From positions 1 through 19,831 of the forward strand of contig DKDF01000059.1 of NCBI GenBank assembly GCA_002451755.1: a stretch of 19,831 bases of DNA, written 5' to 3'. Below the pieces are notes generated by a model. It was not told where the DNA came from. It saw only the letters and a list, made by a program, of their open reading frames with translations, and ran no database searches. Shown piece by piece: positions 14,189-19,831 of the stretch. The stretch comes from Ruminococcaceae bacterium UBA6855. Its GTDB lineage: Bacteria; Bacillota; Clostridia; Oscillospirales; Acutalibacteraceae. The stretch's first letter is position 1; each line of letters begins with the position of its first letter. The position numbers and the translations under genes were made by a program.

Positions 14189-15166
14189 ATGAAAAAGCTC
14201 AGAAATATATTCTGCGCGGCTCTCGCGCTGCTGCTCGCAATGTCCTGCGCGGCGTGCTCGAAGAATGTTGAGGACGGAACCACTTCCGATTCAGAGCCGG
14301 ACACGCAGGTCACTGTTATATCCGCCGACGGCACAACGGCAAAGACCGTTATTTCAAACGACGGCGGCACGCTCGCACAAAACGGCGAGACTAAAAATCA
14401 GCCAGCGGCGGGCGGAGACAATGCTCGGGAGCCGGAGAGCCCGGACGGCGGCTCGGGTCAGCGCGAAACCGTGCGCGTCACGATAACCGAGGGCATGACC
14501 CTGACTCAGATATTCAAAAAGCTCGAGGCAAACGGCGTATGCTCTTTTAATGATTTGATGAAGACCGCCGAGAGCTACGACTACAGCTACTATCCGCTTA
14601 TAGCCGCAAGACCGTCGAACACAAGGGCATTCAAGCTCGAGGGCTATCTTTTCCCGAACACCTACGACTTCTATAAAAACGAAAAGCCGCAGGACGCGAT
14701 AGGGCGTTTCCTGCGCGTTGGCGAAAAATACATAACCTCCGCCGACAGGGCAAAGGCAAAATCCATGGGCTATTCGATGGATCAGGTGCTGACCGTCGCA
14801 TCGATAATCGAAAAAGAGGGCGCGAACCCCAATGAAGTCAGAAAGATAGCCGCCGTTATATATAACCGCCTCAAAGCCGGTATGCAGCTGCAGATGGATT
14901 CGGGCATCTACTATATCGAGCGCAATGTCAAGCCCTATATTTCCGGCGACGTCAACCGCTACAACAGTCTCTACAATATGTACAAATGCAAGGGTCTGCC
15001 CGCAGGTCCGATATGCAACCCCGGCGCGCGGACGATAAACGCGGCGCTCGATCCGGCGGATGTATCTTATCTCTATTTTTGCCACGACTCGAGTGCAAAA
15101 TACTACTATGCCGACACATATGAGGAACATCTCGAGAATCTGAAGAAAGCCGGAATTGCATCATAA
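14189..15166 (+). CDS. mltG: Endolytic murein transglycosylase MltG-like lipoprotein
   Basis: A 325-residue YceG/MltG protein that would cut nascent glycan strands at the membrane. The start is ATG 14189 (ATAGGAG 8 nt upstream); the frame is open further left, but that part overlaps the promoter. Residues 1-20 look like a lipoprotein signal peptide with lipobox LAMSC (lipidated Cys20; C23 fits the rule less well). A polar low-complexity linker follows (about 24-88). Next come a short LysM-like subdomain (RVTITEGMTLTQIFKKLEAN) and the catalytic domain: EGYLFPNTYDFY, SIIEKEG (205-211, catalytic Glu208), AVIYNRL, LQMDSG, SLYNMYKCKGLPAGPICNPG. Most MltG proteins have a transmembrane anchor, so the lipobox is notable. 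It stands alone, not beside the usual partners ruvX or udk. Confidence 0.88.
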   Translation: MKKLRNIFCAALALLLAMSCAACSKNVEDGTTSDSEPDTQVTVISADGTTAKTVISNDGGTLAQNGETKNQPAAGGDNAREPESPDGGSGQRETVRVTITEGMTLTQIFKKLEANGVCSFNDLMKTAESYDYSYYPLIAARPSNTRAFKLEGYLFPNTYDFYKNEKPQDAIGRFLRVGEKYITSADRAKAKSMGYSMDQVLTVASIIEKEGANPNEVRKIAAVIYNRLKAGMQLQMDSGIYYIERNVKPYISGDVNRYNSLYNMYKCKGLPAGPICNPGARTINAALDPADVSYLYFCHDSSAKYYYADTYEEHLENLKKAGIAS

Positions 15167-15243
15167 GTTGCAAAAGTGTCGGATAATTCACAGAAAATTC
15201 AAGTTTTGATTCTCCTCCGGGTATAAAAATGGACTTTGGGTGA

Positions 15244-15273
15244 TATAATTGTACTAAAGTACATTTTTGTACT
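15244..15273 (+). promoter_or_regulatory. Extended -10 promoter and TGTACT palindrome before the hemolysin III gene
   Basis: TATAAT (15244-15249) is preceded by TG at the extended -10 position; there is no good -35. Immediately after it come TGTACT (15250-15255), AA, AGTACA (15258-15263), a perfect 6-2-6 palindrome on the expected start site, and a third TGTACT at 15268-15273 just before the GGAGG site. The layout suggests a repressor operator; the binding protein is unknown. Confidence 0.55.
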
Positions 15274-15288
15274 CGGAGGACAGTTTTT

Positions 15289-15960
15289 ATGAAAAGAACA
15301 CAGCTGAAAGACAGGCAGCTACCCGACTACACACGGGGAGAAGAGATATTCAACATGGTCACGCACATAGTCGGCGGCGGACTGGCGGTAGTCATACTCG
15401 TCGCCTGCGTGACGGTCGCGGCGCTCCACGGGAGCATATCGGGAGTCATAACCTCGATAGTCTACGGGCTGTCAATGATAATGCTCTACACCATGTCGAG
15501 CGTCTATCACGGCGTGCCGCGCGGCTACGCGAAGAAAGTTTTGCAGGTCATCGACCACTGCACGGTATATTTTCTGATAGTCGGAACATACACGCCGATC
15601 GCGGTCTGCGGACTGACAAAGGTCAACAAAGCAGTCGGTTGGACGGTGTTCGGCATCGTCTGGGCTCTCGCGGCGGTGGCGATAACGCTAACGGCGATAG
15701 ACCTCAAAAAGTTCCGCGTATTCTCGATGATATGCTACATGGGCATGGGCTGGTGCATAATCTTCGCCGTCGTGCCGACATATCACGCGCTGGGGCTCGG
15801 CGGATTCCTCCTGCTCGTCGCGGGCGGACTGCTCTACACCTTCGGTGCGATACTCTACGGGCTCGGGATAAAGCACAGATATATGCACTCGGTTTTCCAT
15901 ATCTTTGTTATACTCGGCAGCCTCGCACACTTCTTCTGCATAGTGCTCTATGTGCTGTGA
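15289..15960 (+). CDS. Hemolysin III / PAQR-family membrane protein
   Basis: A 223-residue protein with seven predicted transmembrane helices. Family motifs: EEIFNMVTHIVGG at the N-terminus, SSVYHG (about 70-75), IDHCTVYFLIVGTYTP (89-104) and the C-terminal MHSVFHIFVILGSLAHF, which together give the conserved His, Ser and Asp residues thought to form a zinc site in PAQR and HlyIII proteins. Haemolysis has been reported for a Bacillus cereus homologue, but for most members the role is unknown and membrane-fluidity or lipid-hydrolase functions are proposed. CTCGGAGG precedes the ATG. It is monocistronic: its own promoter and putative operator lie upstream and a terminator about 20 nt after the stop. 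Confidence 0.87.
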   Translation: MKRTQLKDRQLPDYTRGEEIFNMVTHIVGGGLAVVILVACVTVAALHGSISGVITSIVYGLSMIMLYTMSSVYHGVPRGYAKKVLQVIDHCTVYFLIVGTYTPIAVCGLTKVNKAVGWTVFGIVWALAAVAITLTAIDLKKFRVFSMICYMGMGWCIIFAVVPTYHALGLGGFLLLVAGGLLYTFGAILYGLGIKHRYMHSVFHIFVILGSLAHFFCIVLYVL

Positions 15961-15979
15961 AAAACGAGAATTGCAATCA

Positions 15980-16016
15980 AACAGCCGCGGCAGGTTGATA
16001 GCTGCGGCTGTTTTGG
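15980..16016 (+). terminator. Terminator after the hemolysin III gene
   Basis: Stem AACAGCCGC (15980-15988) / GCGGCTGTT (16004-16012) followed by TTGGTGTTTA; the T-run is short. Confidence 0.7.
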
Positions 16017-16082
16017 TGTTTATGTGACATGAAAAGCGGAGAGTATTGCGGATGTCATCAATGCATAAGTACGTCGATGCCG

Positions 16083-16099
16083 CAAATCACAATTTATAA
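16083..16099 (+). repeat. Solitary copy of the repeat-element end motif
   Basis: CAAATCACAATTTATAA matches the reverse complement of 12059-12075 at 16 of 17 positions, i.e. the terminal inverted repeat of the MITE-like elements. No partner end is visible nearby, so it could be a remnant or chance AT-rich similarity. Confidence 0.35.
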
Positions 16100-16104
16100 T
16101 TCCT

Positions 16105-16141
16105 AATAAAAAAGCCAAGCTGCAAAACACAGCCTGGCTTT
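16105..16141 (-). terminator. Terminator of the polysaccharide deacetylase gene
   Basis: Twelve-base arms 16112-16123-region AAAGCCAAGCTG and CAGCCTGGCTTT (to 16141), pairing with one G-T wobble on the minus strand, followed there by TTTTTTATT. Confidence 0.8.
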
Positions 16142-16157
16142 GAATTTTTTGCTTTGG

Positions 16158-17651
16158 TTACTGCTTGGGCGAGAAATAGACTTTTCCGGGCTCGAGCGTC
16201 TTGCCGTAGATGCTGTAGAGCTCGTGGACGGTGACGAACTCGAAGCCCTCGGCGTGCAGCTCGGCGGCTATCTGTTCGAATGCGTCGGCGGTCATGTCGT
16301 AGAGATCGTGCATGAGGACTATCTCGCCGCCGGTCGCGTGGTCGACAACGGAGGAGATTATCTTCTGCATGTCCGCGTTGCGCTGAGCCTGAGTTCTGCC
16401 CGACCCCTGCCTGTCCTTGTATTTCCAGTCCTCGGTGTCAATGCACCACTGGATGAGCGGGAGGTCGAAGTCCTTCTGAATTCCCTTGTAGTCGCCGTAG
16501 GGGACTCTGAACAGAGTCGGCTCAACGCCGATGACATCTTTGATTATGGCGTTCGTCTTGTTTATCTCCTGCTTGCGCTCCTGCGCGCTTATCTTCCTGA
16601 GATTCGCGTGGCTCCATGAGTGGCTGCCTATTTCGCATCCCATGGAGTAGGCGCGCTTGACCTCCGCCGAGTAGCTTCCGACGCGCGTGCCGAGGACGAA
16701 GAATGTCGCCTTGCCGTTGTATTTCTGGAGCGTGTCAAGAATTCTGTTAGTCGCAATTTTGCTCGGACCGTCATCAAAGGTGAACGCAATATATTTTACC
16801 CCGGCGGGCAGCTTCGGCTTTTTGTGCTGCGTTGTGCTCTCAGACTTGGTTGAACTTTGCTGTGTGGTTTCCGTGACTGCCTCTGCGCCGAGCAGAACCT
16901 TTGCGGCTTCGGCCGAGAATATCGGCTTTATATCATTGAGCTGGAACACCGCTTCAACGCAGCCTTTTTCTTCGTCAAATAGGACTCCCGAGTCAAAATA
17001 GAATGTCAGGCTGTCGGAGCTTATCGAGAATTTTGTGAAGTTCTTCTTGTCGGCTGAGGTGCTCTGCTTGAACTTATCCGAGCCTGCGCCCGCGTTGAAC
17101 AGGCGGTTGGCGGTGAAATAAGATACGACCCGCGTGCTGGCGATTTTTTCGTAGCCGTCAGCAAAAATATCGTCCGCGCTCAGCTGCTTGCCGGAGGGAA
17201 TATCAAAGACGAGCGTCTCTATCCTGTCCGTTTTGATGCTCTTGTCGGGAATGTCGGTCTTTATCTCGAACACGATGCTGACATATTTGTTCTTGCCGTT
17301 ATCTGTCACAAGATAGCTCTTGTAGTCCGCGCTCAGCGTCGGCAGCTCGCCCTTGGGCTTCGAGTTCGGCACTTCTTTGACGAATCCGTCGGCTATCTCC
17401 TGCGCCGCCGCTTTTATTCGGCTGTCTATCGCCTCAACGCCTATCGCGGGGTAGTGGATGCCGTAGGCATAGTGATTTTCGTATGTTATCATCGACTGCG
17501 TCTCGCCGACCTCCCTGTCCTGGGCAGTGTGCTGGAACTTGAGACTCAGCTCCTCTTTCTGCTTATCGCTTTTGACCGCACAGCCCGCCGCGCCGAAAAT
17601 AAACAGCACGGTGCACATCAGAGCCGCGAGACGGCGAAATAATTTTTTCAT
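16158..17651 (-). CDS. PdaC-like lipoprotein polysaccharide (peptidoglycan) deacetylase
   Basis: A 497-residue exported lipoprotein: signal peptide with lipobox GAAGC (Cys24). An N-terminal region of about 50-250 (MITYENHYAYGIHYPAIG, then VSIVFEIKTD and LVFDIPSGKQLSADDIF) resembles the DUF4163/DUF3298 pair of RsiV and B. subtilis PdaC. A Thr/Ser/Gln linker (about 255-278) leads to a NodB deacetylase domain with all five motifs: TFDDGP (291-296, D293 base, D294 metal), HSWSH (H344, H348 metal), RVPYGDY, the W..DTEDW segment, and LMHDLY. It would remove N-acetyl groups from peptidoglycan or another wall glycan, changing lysozyme or hydrolase sensitivity. GGAAAGG precedes the ATG. Four WalR-like half-sites lie upstream of its promoter. 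It is monocistronic with its own terminator. Confidence 0.88.
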   Translation of the reverse strand: MKKLFRRLAALMCTVLFIFGAAGCAVKSDKQKEELSLKFQHTAQDREVGETQSMITYENHYAYGIHYPAIGVEAIDSRIKAAAQEIADGFVKEVPNSKPKGELPTLSADYKSYLVTDNGKNKYVSIVFEIKTDIPDKSIKTDRIETLVFDIPSGKQLSADDIFADGYEKIASTRVVSYFTANRLFNAGAGSDKFKQSTSADKKNFTKFSISSDSLTFYFDSGVLFDEEKGCVEAVFQLNDIKPIFSAEAAKVLLGAEAVTETTQQSSTKSESTTQHKKPKLPAGVKYIAFTFDDGPSKIATNRILDTLQKYNGKATFFVLGTRVGSYSAEVKRAYSMGCEIGSHSWSHANLRKISAQERKQEINKTNAIIKDVIGVEPTLFRVPYGDYKGIQKDFDLPLIQWCIDTEDWKYKDRQGSGRTQAQRNADMQKIISSVVDHATGGEIVLMHDLYDMTADAFEQIAAELHAEGFEFVTVHELYSIYGKTLEPGKVYFSPKQ

Positions 17652-17690
17652 ATCGTTTTTCCTTTCCGTAAAAACCTACGAACAGATATT

Positions 17691-17719
17691 ATTATAGTAT
17701 AAAATGTCGAACTTTGCAA
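17691..17719 (-). promoter_or_regulatory. Promoter of the deacetylase gene
   Basis: On the minus strand TTGCAA (17714-17719), 17-bp spacer, TATAAT (17691-17696), giving a leader of roughly 30 nt. Confidence 0.75.
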
Positions 17720-17734
17720 CAAAAGCGCGCAAAC

Positions 17735-17771
17735 TGTAACCTACTGTTACACTCTGTTATGGATTTGTAAT
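17735..17771. promoter_or_regulatory. Four WalR(YycF)-like half-sites
   Basis: TGTAAC (17735-17740), TGTTAC (17745-17750), TGTTAT (17755-17760) and TGTAAT (17766-17771) all fit the TGTWAH half-site of WalR. The last two are spaced by 5 bp, exactly the TGTWAH-N5-TGTWAH consensus; the others are spaced by 4. They lie upstream of the -35 of the deacetylase gene, on the strand opposite to it. Confidence 0.5.
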
Positions 17772-17930
17772 TTGTGCGGGTGTCTATATCCTATTCACTA
17801 TAACGGCTGAATTGACCTCAAAACTGCAGATAAATGCCGCGAAAGCCTGTCTTTTTTTGTCTTTTGTTCCGAAATCGGCACGGATATGGCTATTTTTCTT
17901 TTAAAGAGTAACAATTTATCGGCATTTTAG

Positions 17931-17936
17931 TATAAT
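17931..17936 (+). promoter_or_regulatory. -10 element of the aspartate kinase promoter
   Basis: TATAAT, 35 nt before the ATG; no convincing -35 is present at the right distance (GTAACA at 17908-17913 is the nearest). Confidence 0.5.
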
Positions 17937-17970
17937 AAAGTATCTTCAATTTTAAAAAGGGGAGAGCCTT

Positions 17971-19281
17971 ATGACAAAAGTCGTCAAGTTCGGCGGAACT
18001 TCGCTCGCGGAGGCGAAGCAGTTTCTCAAGGTCGCCGATATAATCAGATCAGATCCCGACCGCCGCTATGTCGTGCCGTCTGCGCCCGGCAAGCGTTTCA
18101 GCGGAGATACAAAAGTCACCGATATGTTCTATGCCTGCTACGATTCCGCATCGAGGGGCGGCGATTTTGAAGAGATATTCCAGAAGATAAAGAACCGCTA
18201 CAACGATATAATTTCCGGTCTCGGGCTCGATATGTCGCTCGAAGATGATTTTGAGCATATACGCCTCAATTTCATCGGCAGAGCCGGACGCGACTACGCC
18301 GCGTCGAGAGGCGAGTATCTCAACGGCAAGATAGTCGCAAAGCTGCTCGGCTTCGCATTTATAGATGCCGCCGATGTCATATTCTTCGACGAGAGCGGCA
18401 AATACGACGCAAAGCGCACGATGCCCATTCTGCGCGAGCGCCTGAGCTATACGGAGTACGCCGTCATTCCCGGCTTTTACGGCTCGATGCCCAATGATAC
18501 TATCCGCACATTTTCGCGCGGCGGCTCGGATATAACAGGCTCGATAGTCGCGGCGGCGGCTGACGCCGATCTCTACGAGAACTGGACGGATGTCTCGGGC
18601 TTCCTTATTGCCGATCCGCGTGTCGTCGATGATCCGCAGGTCATGAAGACCGTTACATACAGGGAACTGCGCGAGCTTTCGTATATGGGCGCGACTGTTA
18701 TTCACGAGGACGCGATATTCCCCGTCATGCAGAAGAAGATCCCGATCAGAATAAAGAACACCAACTCCCCGGAGGACGCGGGCACGCTTATCCTTGCCGA
18801 CACCGACGAGCCCGCCGAGAACACCGTCACCGGCGTGGCGGGGCGCAAGGGCTTCTCTTCGATAAACATTGAAAAATACCGCATCCACGACGAGTGCGGA
18901 GCGGTGCGCAAGATGCTCGAGGTGCTCGAGGAGCACGGCGTGAATTTCGAGCATATCCCCTCGGGAATCGACAACTTCAGCATCGTTGTTGAGACTACGA
19001 GCCTCGACGACGAGACTGACGATATAGTCTATGATATAAAGAAAGTCACTTCGGCGAGCAGCGTGACGGTCGAAAACGGCATCGCGCTCATCGCAGTCGT
19101 CGGACGCTCGATGAAGTCCACGCGCGGCGTCGCGGGCACGATATTCTCGAGCCTCGCCAAGGAGAACATCAATATAAAGATGATCGACCAGGGCTCGAGC
19201 GAGATAAACATCGTCATCGCCGTCGCGGAGCGCGACTACGAGCGCACGATAAACACGATATATTCGGCATTCGTGAAATAA
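17971..19281 (+). CDS. Aspartate kinase
   Basis: A 436-residue monofunctional aspartokinase: L-aspartate + ATP to aspartyl-4-phosphate, the entry to Lys, Thr, Met and diaminopimelate synthesis. Catalytic-domain motifs: KFGGTS (6-11), VVPSAPGKR (34-42), GEYLNGKIVA, VIPGFYG, TFSRGGSDITGS (ATP/Asp binding) and YENWTDVSG. The C-terminal third holds two ACT domains (about 310-436; VAGRKGFSSINIEKY and ALIAVVGRSMKSTRGVAGTIFSSL...NIKMIDQGSSEINIVIAV), so feedback inhibition by lysine and/or threonine is expected; which one cannot be told. GGGGAG precedes the ATG. It stands alone, with no asd, hom or dap gene beside it. The isozyme (lysC or thrA type) is not assigned. Confidence 0.92.
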   Translation: MTKVVKFGGTSLAEAKQFLKVADIIRSDPDRRYVVPSAPGKRFSGDTKVTDMFYACYDSASRGGDFEEIFQKIKNRYNDIISGLGLDMSLEDDFEHIRLNFIGRAGRDYAASRGEYLNGKIVAKLLGFAFIDAADVIFFDESGKYDAKRTMPILRERLSYTEYAVIPGFYGSMPNDTIRTFSRGGSDITGSIVAAAADADLYENWTDVSGFLIADPRVVDDPQVMKTVTYRELRELSYMGATVIHEDAIFPVMQKKIPIRIKNTNSPEDAGTLILADTDEPAENTVTGVAGRKGFSSINIEKYRIHDECGAVRKMLEVLEEHGVNFEHIPSGIDNFSIVVETTSLDDETDDIVYDIKKVTSASSVTVENGIALIAVVGRSMKSTRGVAGTIFSSLAKENINIKMIDQGSSEINIVIAVAERDYERTINTIYSAFVK

Positions 19282-19291
19282 ATAAAAACGA

Positions 19292-19320
19292 CCGGCGGCG
19301 GGGAAAGTCCCTGCCGCCGG
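19292..19320. terminator. GC-rich hairpin after the aspartate kinase gene
   Basis: CCGGCGGC (19292-19299) pairs with GCCGCCGG (19313-19320), with GGGA/TCCC extending the stem. On the plus strand only AGCTGTTATTT follows, a weak T-run; on the minus strand CGTTTTTATT follows, so it may terminate in both directions. Confidence 0.6.
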
Positions 19321-19370
19321 AGCTGTTATTTGAAGAATATCAGTGAAAAGTGAAGAGGTAAGAGTGAAAA

Positions 19371-19404
19371 AGTAAAAACGGCAAGCATTGAATGCTTGCC
19401 GTTT
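19371..19404 (-). terminator. Terminator of tRNA-Arg
   Basis: AACGGCAAGCA / TGCTTGCCGTT stem (about 19377-19403) with a short loop directly after the tRNA 3' end, followed on the minus strand by TTTTTACTTTTT. Confidence 0.8.
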
Positions 19405-19481
19405 TGGCCCGCCCGGAGGGATTCGAACCCCCGGCCTTCAGAATCGGAATCTGCTGCGATATCCAGCTTCGCTACGGGCGG
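19405..19481 (-). tRNA. tRNA-Arg (anticodon CCG)
   Basis: A 77-nt cloverleaf with encoded CCA. The acceptor CCGCCCG/CGGGCGG is perfect, the D-stem GCGA/TCGC, the anticodon loop TTCCGAT with CCG (19445-19447 on the complement), and the T-arm GGGGG-TTCGAAT-CCCTC. The outermost anticodon-stem pair (27-43) is a G-A mismatch and the base after the anticodon is A; otherwise it is canonical. It reads CGG codons. Confidence 0.93.
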
Positions 19482-19491
19482 ATGTGCGGAT

Positions 19492-19520
19492 ATTATAGCA
19501 CAGAAGAAAGCCGGAAGCAA
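19492..19520 (-). promoter_or_regulatory. Promoter of tRNA-Arg
   Basis: On the minus strand TTGCTT (19515-19520), 17-bp spacer, TATAAT (19492-19497), ending 11 bp before the tRNA 5' end. Confidence 0.75.
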
Positions 19521-19581
19521 GAGCGGCGGACGCGCGGCGTAAAAATATTTTTCCGACGGTCAACAAAATTGGAAAAAGCTC

Positions 19582-19610
19582 TTGCAAAAAAGCGAAGTCT
19601 CGCTTATAAT
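19582..19610 (+). promoter_or_regulatory. Promoter of tRNA-Thr
   Basis: TTGCAA (19582-19587), 17-bp spacer, TATAAT (19605-19610), about 22 bp before the tRNA. Confidence 0.78.
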
Positions 19611-19632
19611 ATATGAGCTGTTGATTTTTTCT

Positions 19633-19708
19633 GCTACTGTGGCTCAGTTGGTAGAGCAGCTGATTCGTAATCAGCAGGTCGCCGGTTCGAGTCCGGCCAG
19701 TAGCTCCA
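19633..19708 (+). tRNA. tRNA-Thr (anticodon CGT)
   Basis: A 76-nt cloverleaf with encoded CCA: acceptor GCTACTG/CAGTAGC, D-stem GCTC/GAGC, anticodon stem GCTGA/TCAGC with loop TTCGTAA (anticodon CGT, reads ACG), T-stem GCCGG/CCGGC. All stems pair perfectly. Confidence 0.96.
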
Positions 19709-19713
19709 GAAAA

Positions 19714-19743
19714 GGCACTTGCTTTTGCAGGTGTCTTTTTTTA
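19714..19743 (+). terminator. Terminator of tRNA-Thr
   Basis: GGCACTTGC / GCAGGTGTC stem (19714-19722, 19727-19735; two G-T pairs), TTTT loop, then seven T residues. Confidence 0.85.
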
Positions 19744-19769
19744 TTTTGCTTGTTGTACTGCGGCTTTGA

Positions 19770-19807
19770 TAAAAATAAAAACAGCCTTCGTCAAAGACAA
19801 AGACTGT
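19770..19807 (-). terminator. Terminator of the tRNA at the right edge
   Basis: Arms ACAGCCTTCG (19781-19790) and CAAAGACTGT (19798-19807) pair on the minus strand with G-T wobbles and are followed there by TTTTTATTTTT, just after the tRNA 3' end at 19811. Confidence 0.7.
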
Positions 19808-19810
19808 TTA

Positions 19811-19831
19811 TGGAGCGGATGACGAGGCTCG
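19811..19831 (-). tRNA. 3' end of a tRNA, probably tRNA-Gly (partial)
   Basis: The minus strand reads the 3' half of a T-arm, then CATCCGC, T and CCA at the window edge. The acceptor complement would be GCGGATG, which fits clostridial tRNA-Gly best. The anticodon lies outside the window, so the identity is tentative. Confidence 0.65.

Larger units (their letters stand above)
17652..17970. other. Intergenic regulatory region between the deacetylase and aspartate kinase genes
   Basis: A 319-bp gap with no gene. It holds the divergent promoters of the flanking genes and the WalR-like repeats. I see no riboswitch: the aspartate kinase leader is only about 30 nt, too short for a lysine riboswitch. 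The middle (about 17772-17900) shows nothing I recognise. Confidence 0.6.

Noticed and set aside
17772..17970. Possible lysine riboswitch upstream of aspartate kinase
   Set aside because: The -10 lies only 35 nt before the ATG, and no conserved riboswitch helices are recognisable.

Overview
The window looks like chromosomal core sequence from an anaerobic Clostridia-class Firmicute, most likely an uncultured gut Oscillospirales-type bacterium. That assignment is an inference. It rests on a perR plus reverse-rubrerythrin oxidative-stress pair, a C_GCAxxG_C_C-family protein, strong AGGAG-type ribosome binding sites, TTGACA/TATAAT promoters, a (T)PQTG sortase-type tail, and intergenic palindromes of a kind common in gut clostridial genomes. 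Most genes are ordinary housekeeping or cell-envelope genes. No phage, CRISPR, restriction or toxin-antitoxin locus is visible.

Layout. 1-667: perR and a reverse rubrerythrin (running off the left edge) form a minus-strand operon behind a promoter whose start region is covered by a perfect 7-1-7 PerR-box-like palindrome. 686-1809: a small Smr-domain gene overlaps a membrane-anchored glycerophosphodiester phosphodiesterase (minus). 1957-6126: a DUF975-like membrane protein (plus), then a two-gene operon of an MFS transporter with a TTG start and a secreted alpha/beta hydrolase with a sortase-like tail, overlapping by ATGA. 6194-6476: first copy of a repeat element. 6549-8833: minus-strand operon rsmD - coaD - alanine-rich coiled-coil gene - C_GCAxxG_C_C gene, tightly packed. 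8923-10767: uvrC (minus). 10937-11947: yccF-like gene and an N-acetylmuramoyl-L-alanine amidase (plus). 12062-12621: second, longer, inverted copy of the repeat element. 12730-14076: MATE exporter (minus), divergent from an mltG-like gene (14189-15166, plus) with overlapping -35 boxes. 15289-15960: hemolysin III family gene (plus). 16158-17651: PdaC-like lipoprotein polysaccharide deacetylase (minus) behind four WalR-like half-sites. 17971-19281: aspartate kinase (plus). 19405-19831: tRNA-Arg(CCG, minus), tRNA-Thr(CGT, plus) and the 3' end of another tRNA, probably Gly (minus).

Functional themes. Peptidoglycan metabolism recurs (amidase, MltG, PdaC-like deacetylase), as do lipid or phosphodiester hydrolysis (GDPD, wall-anchored hydrolase with a partner transporter) and peroxide defence (PerR and reverse rubrerythrin).

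The least expected structure is a MITE-like repeat family. Two intergenic elements in opposite orientation share two homologous blocks in the same order, end in related 14-bp inverted repeats, and differ by about 326 bp of internal sequence. The most testable regulatory observations are the PerR box, the WalR-like boxes in front of the deacetylase gene, the shared -35 of the MATE/mltG divergent promoters, and a TGTACT-AA-AGTACA palindrome at the start site of the hemolysin III gene.
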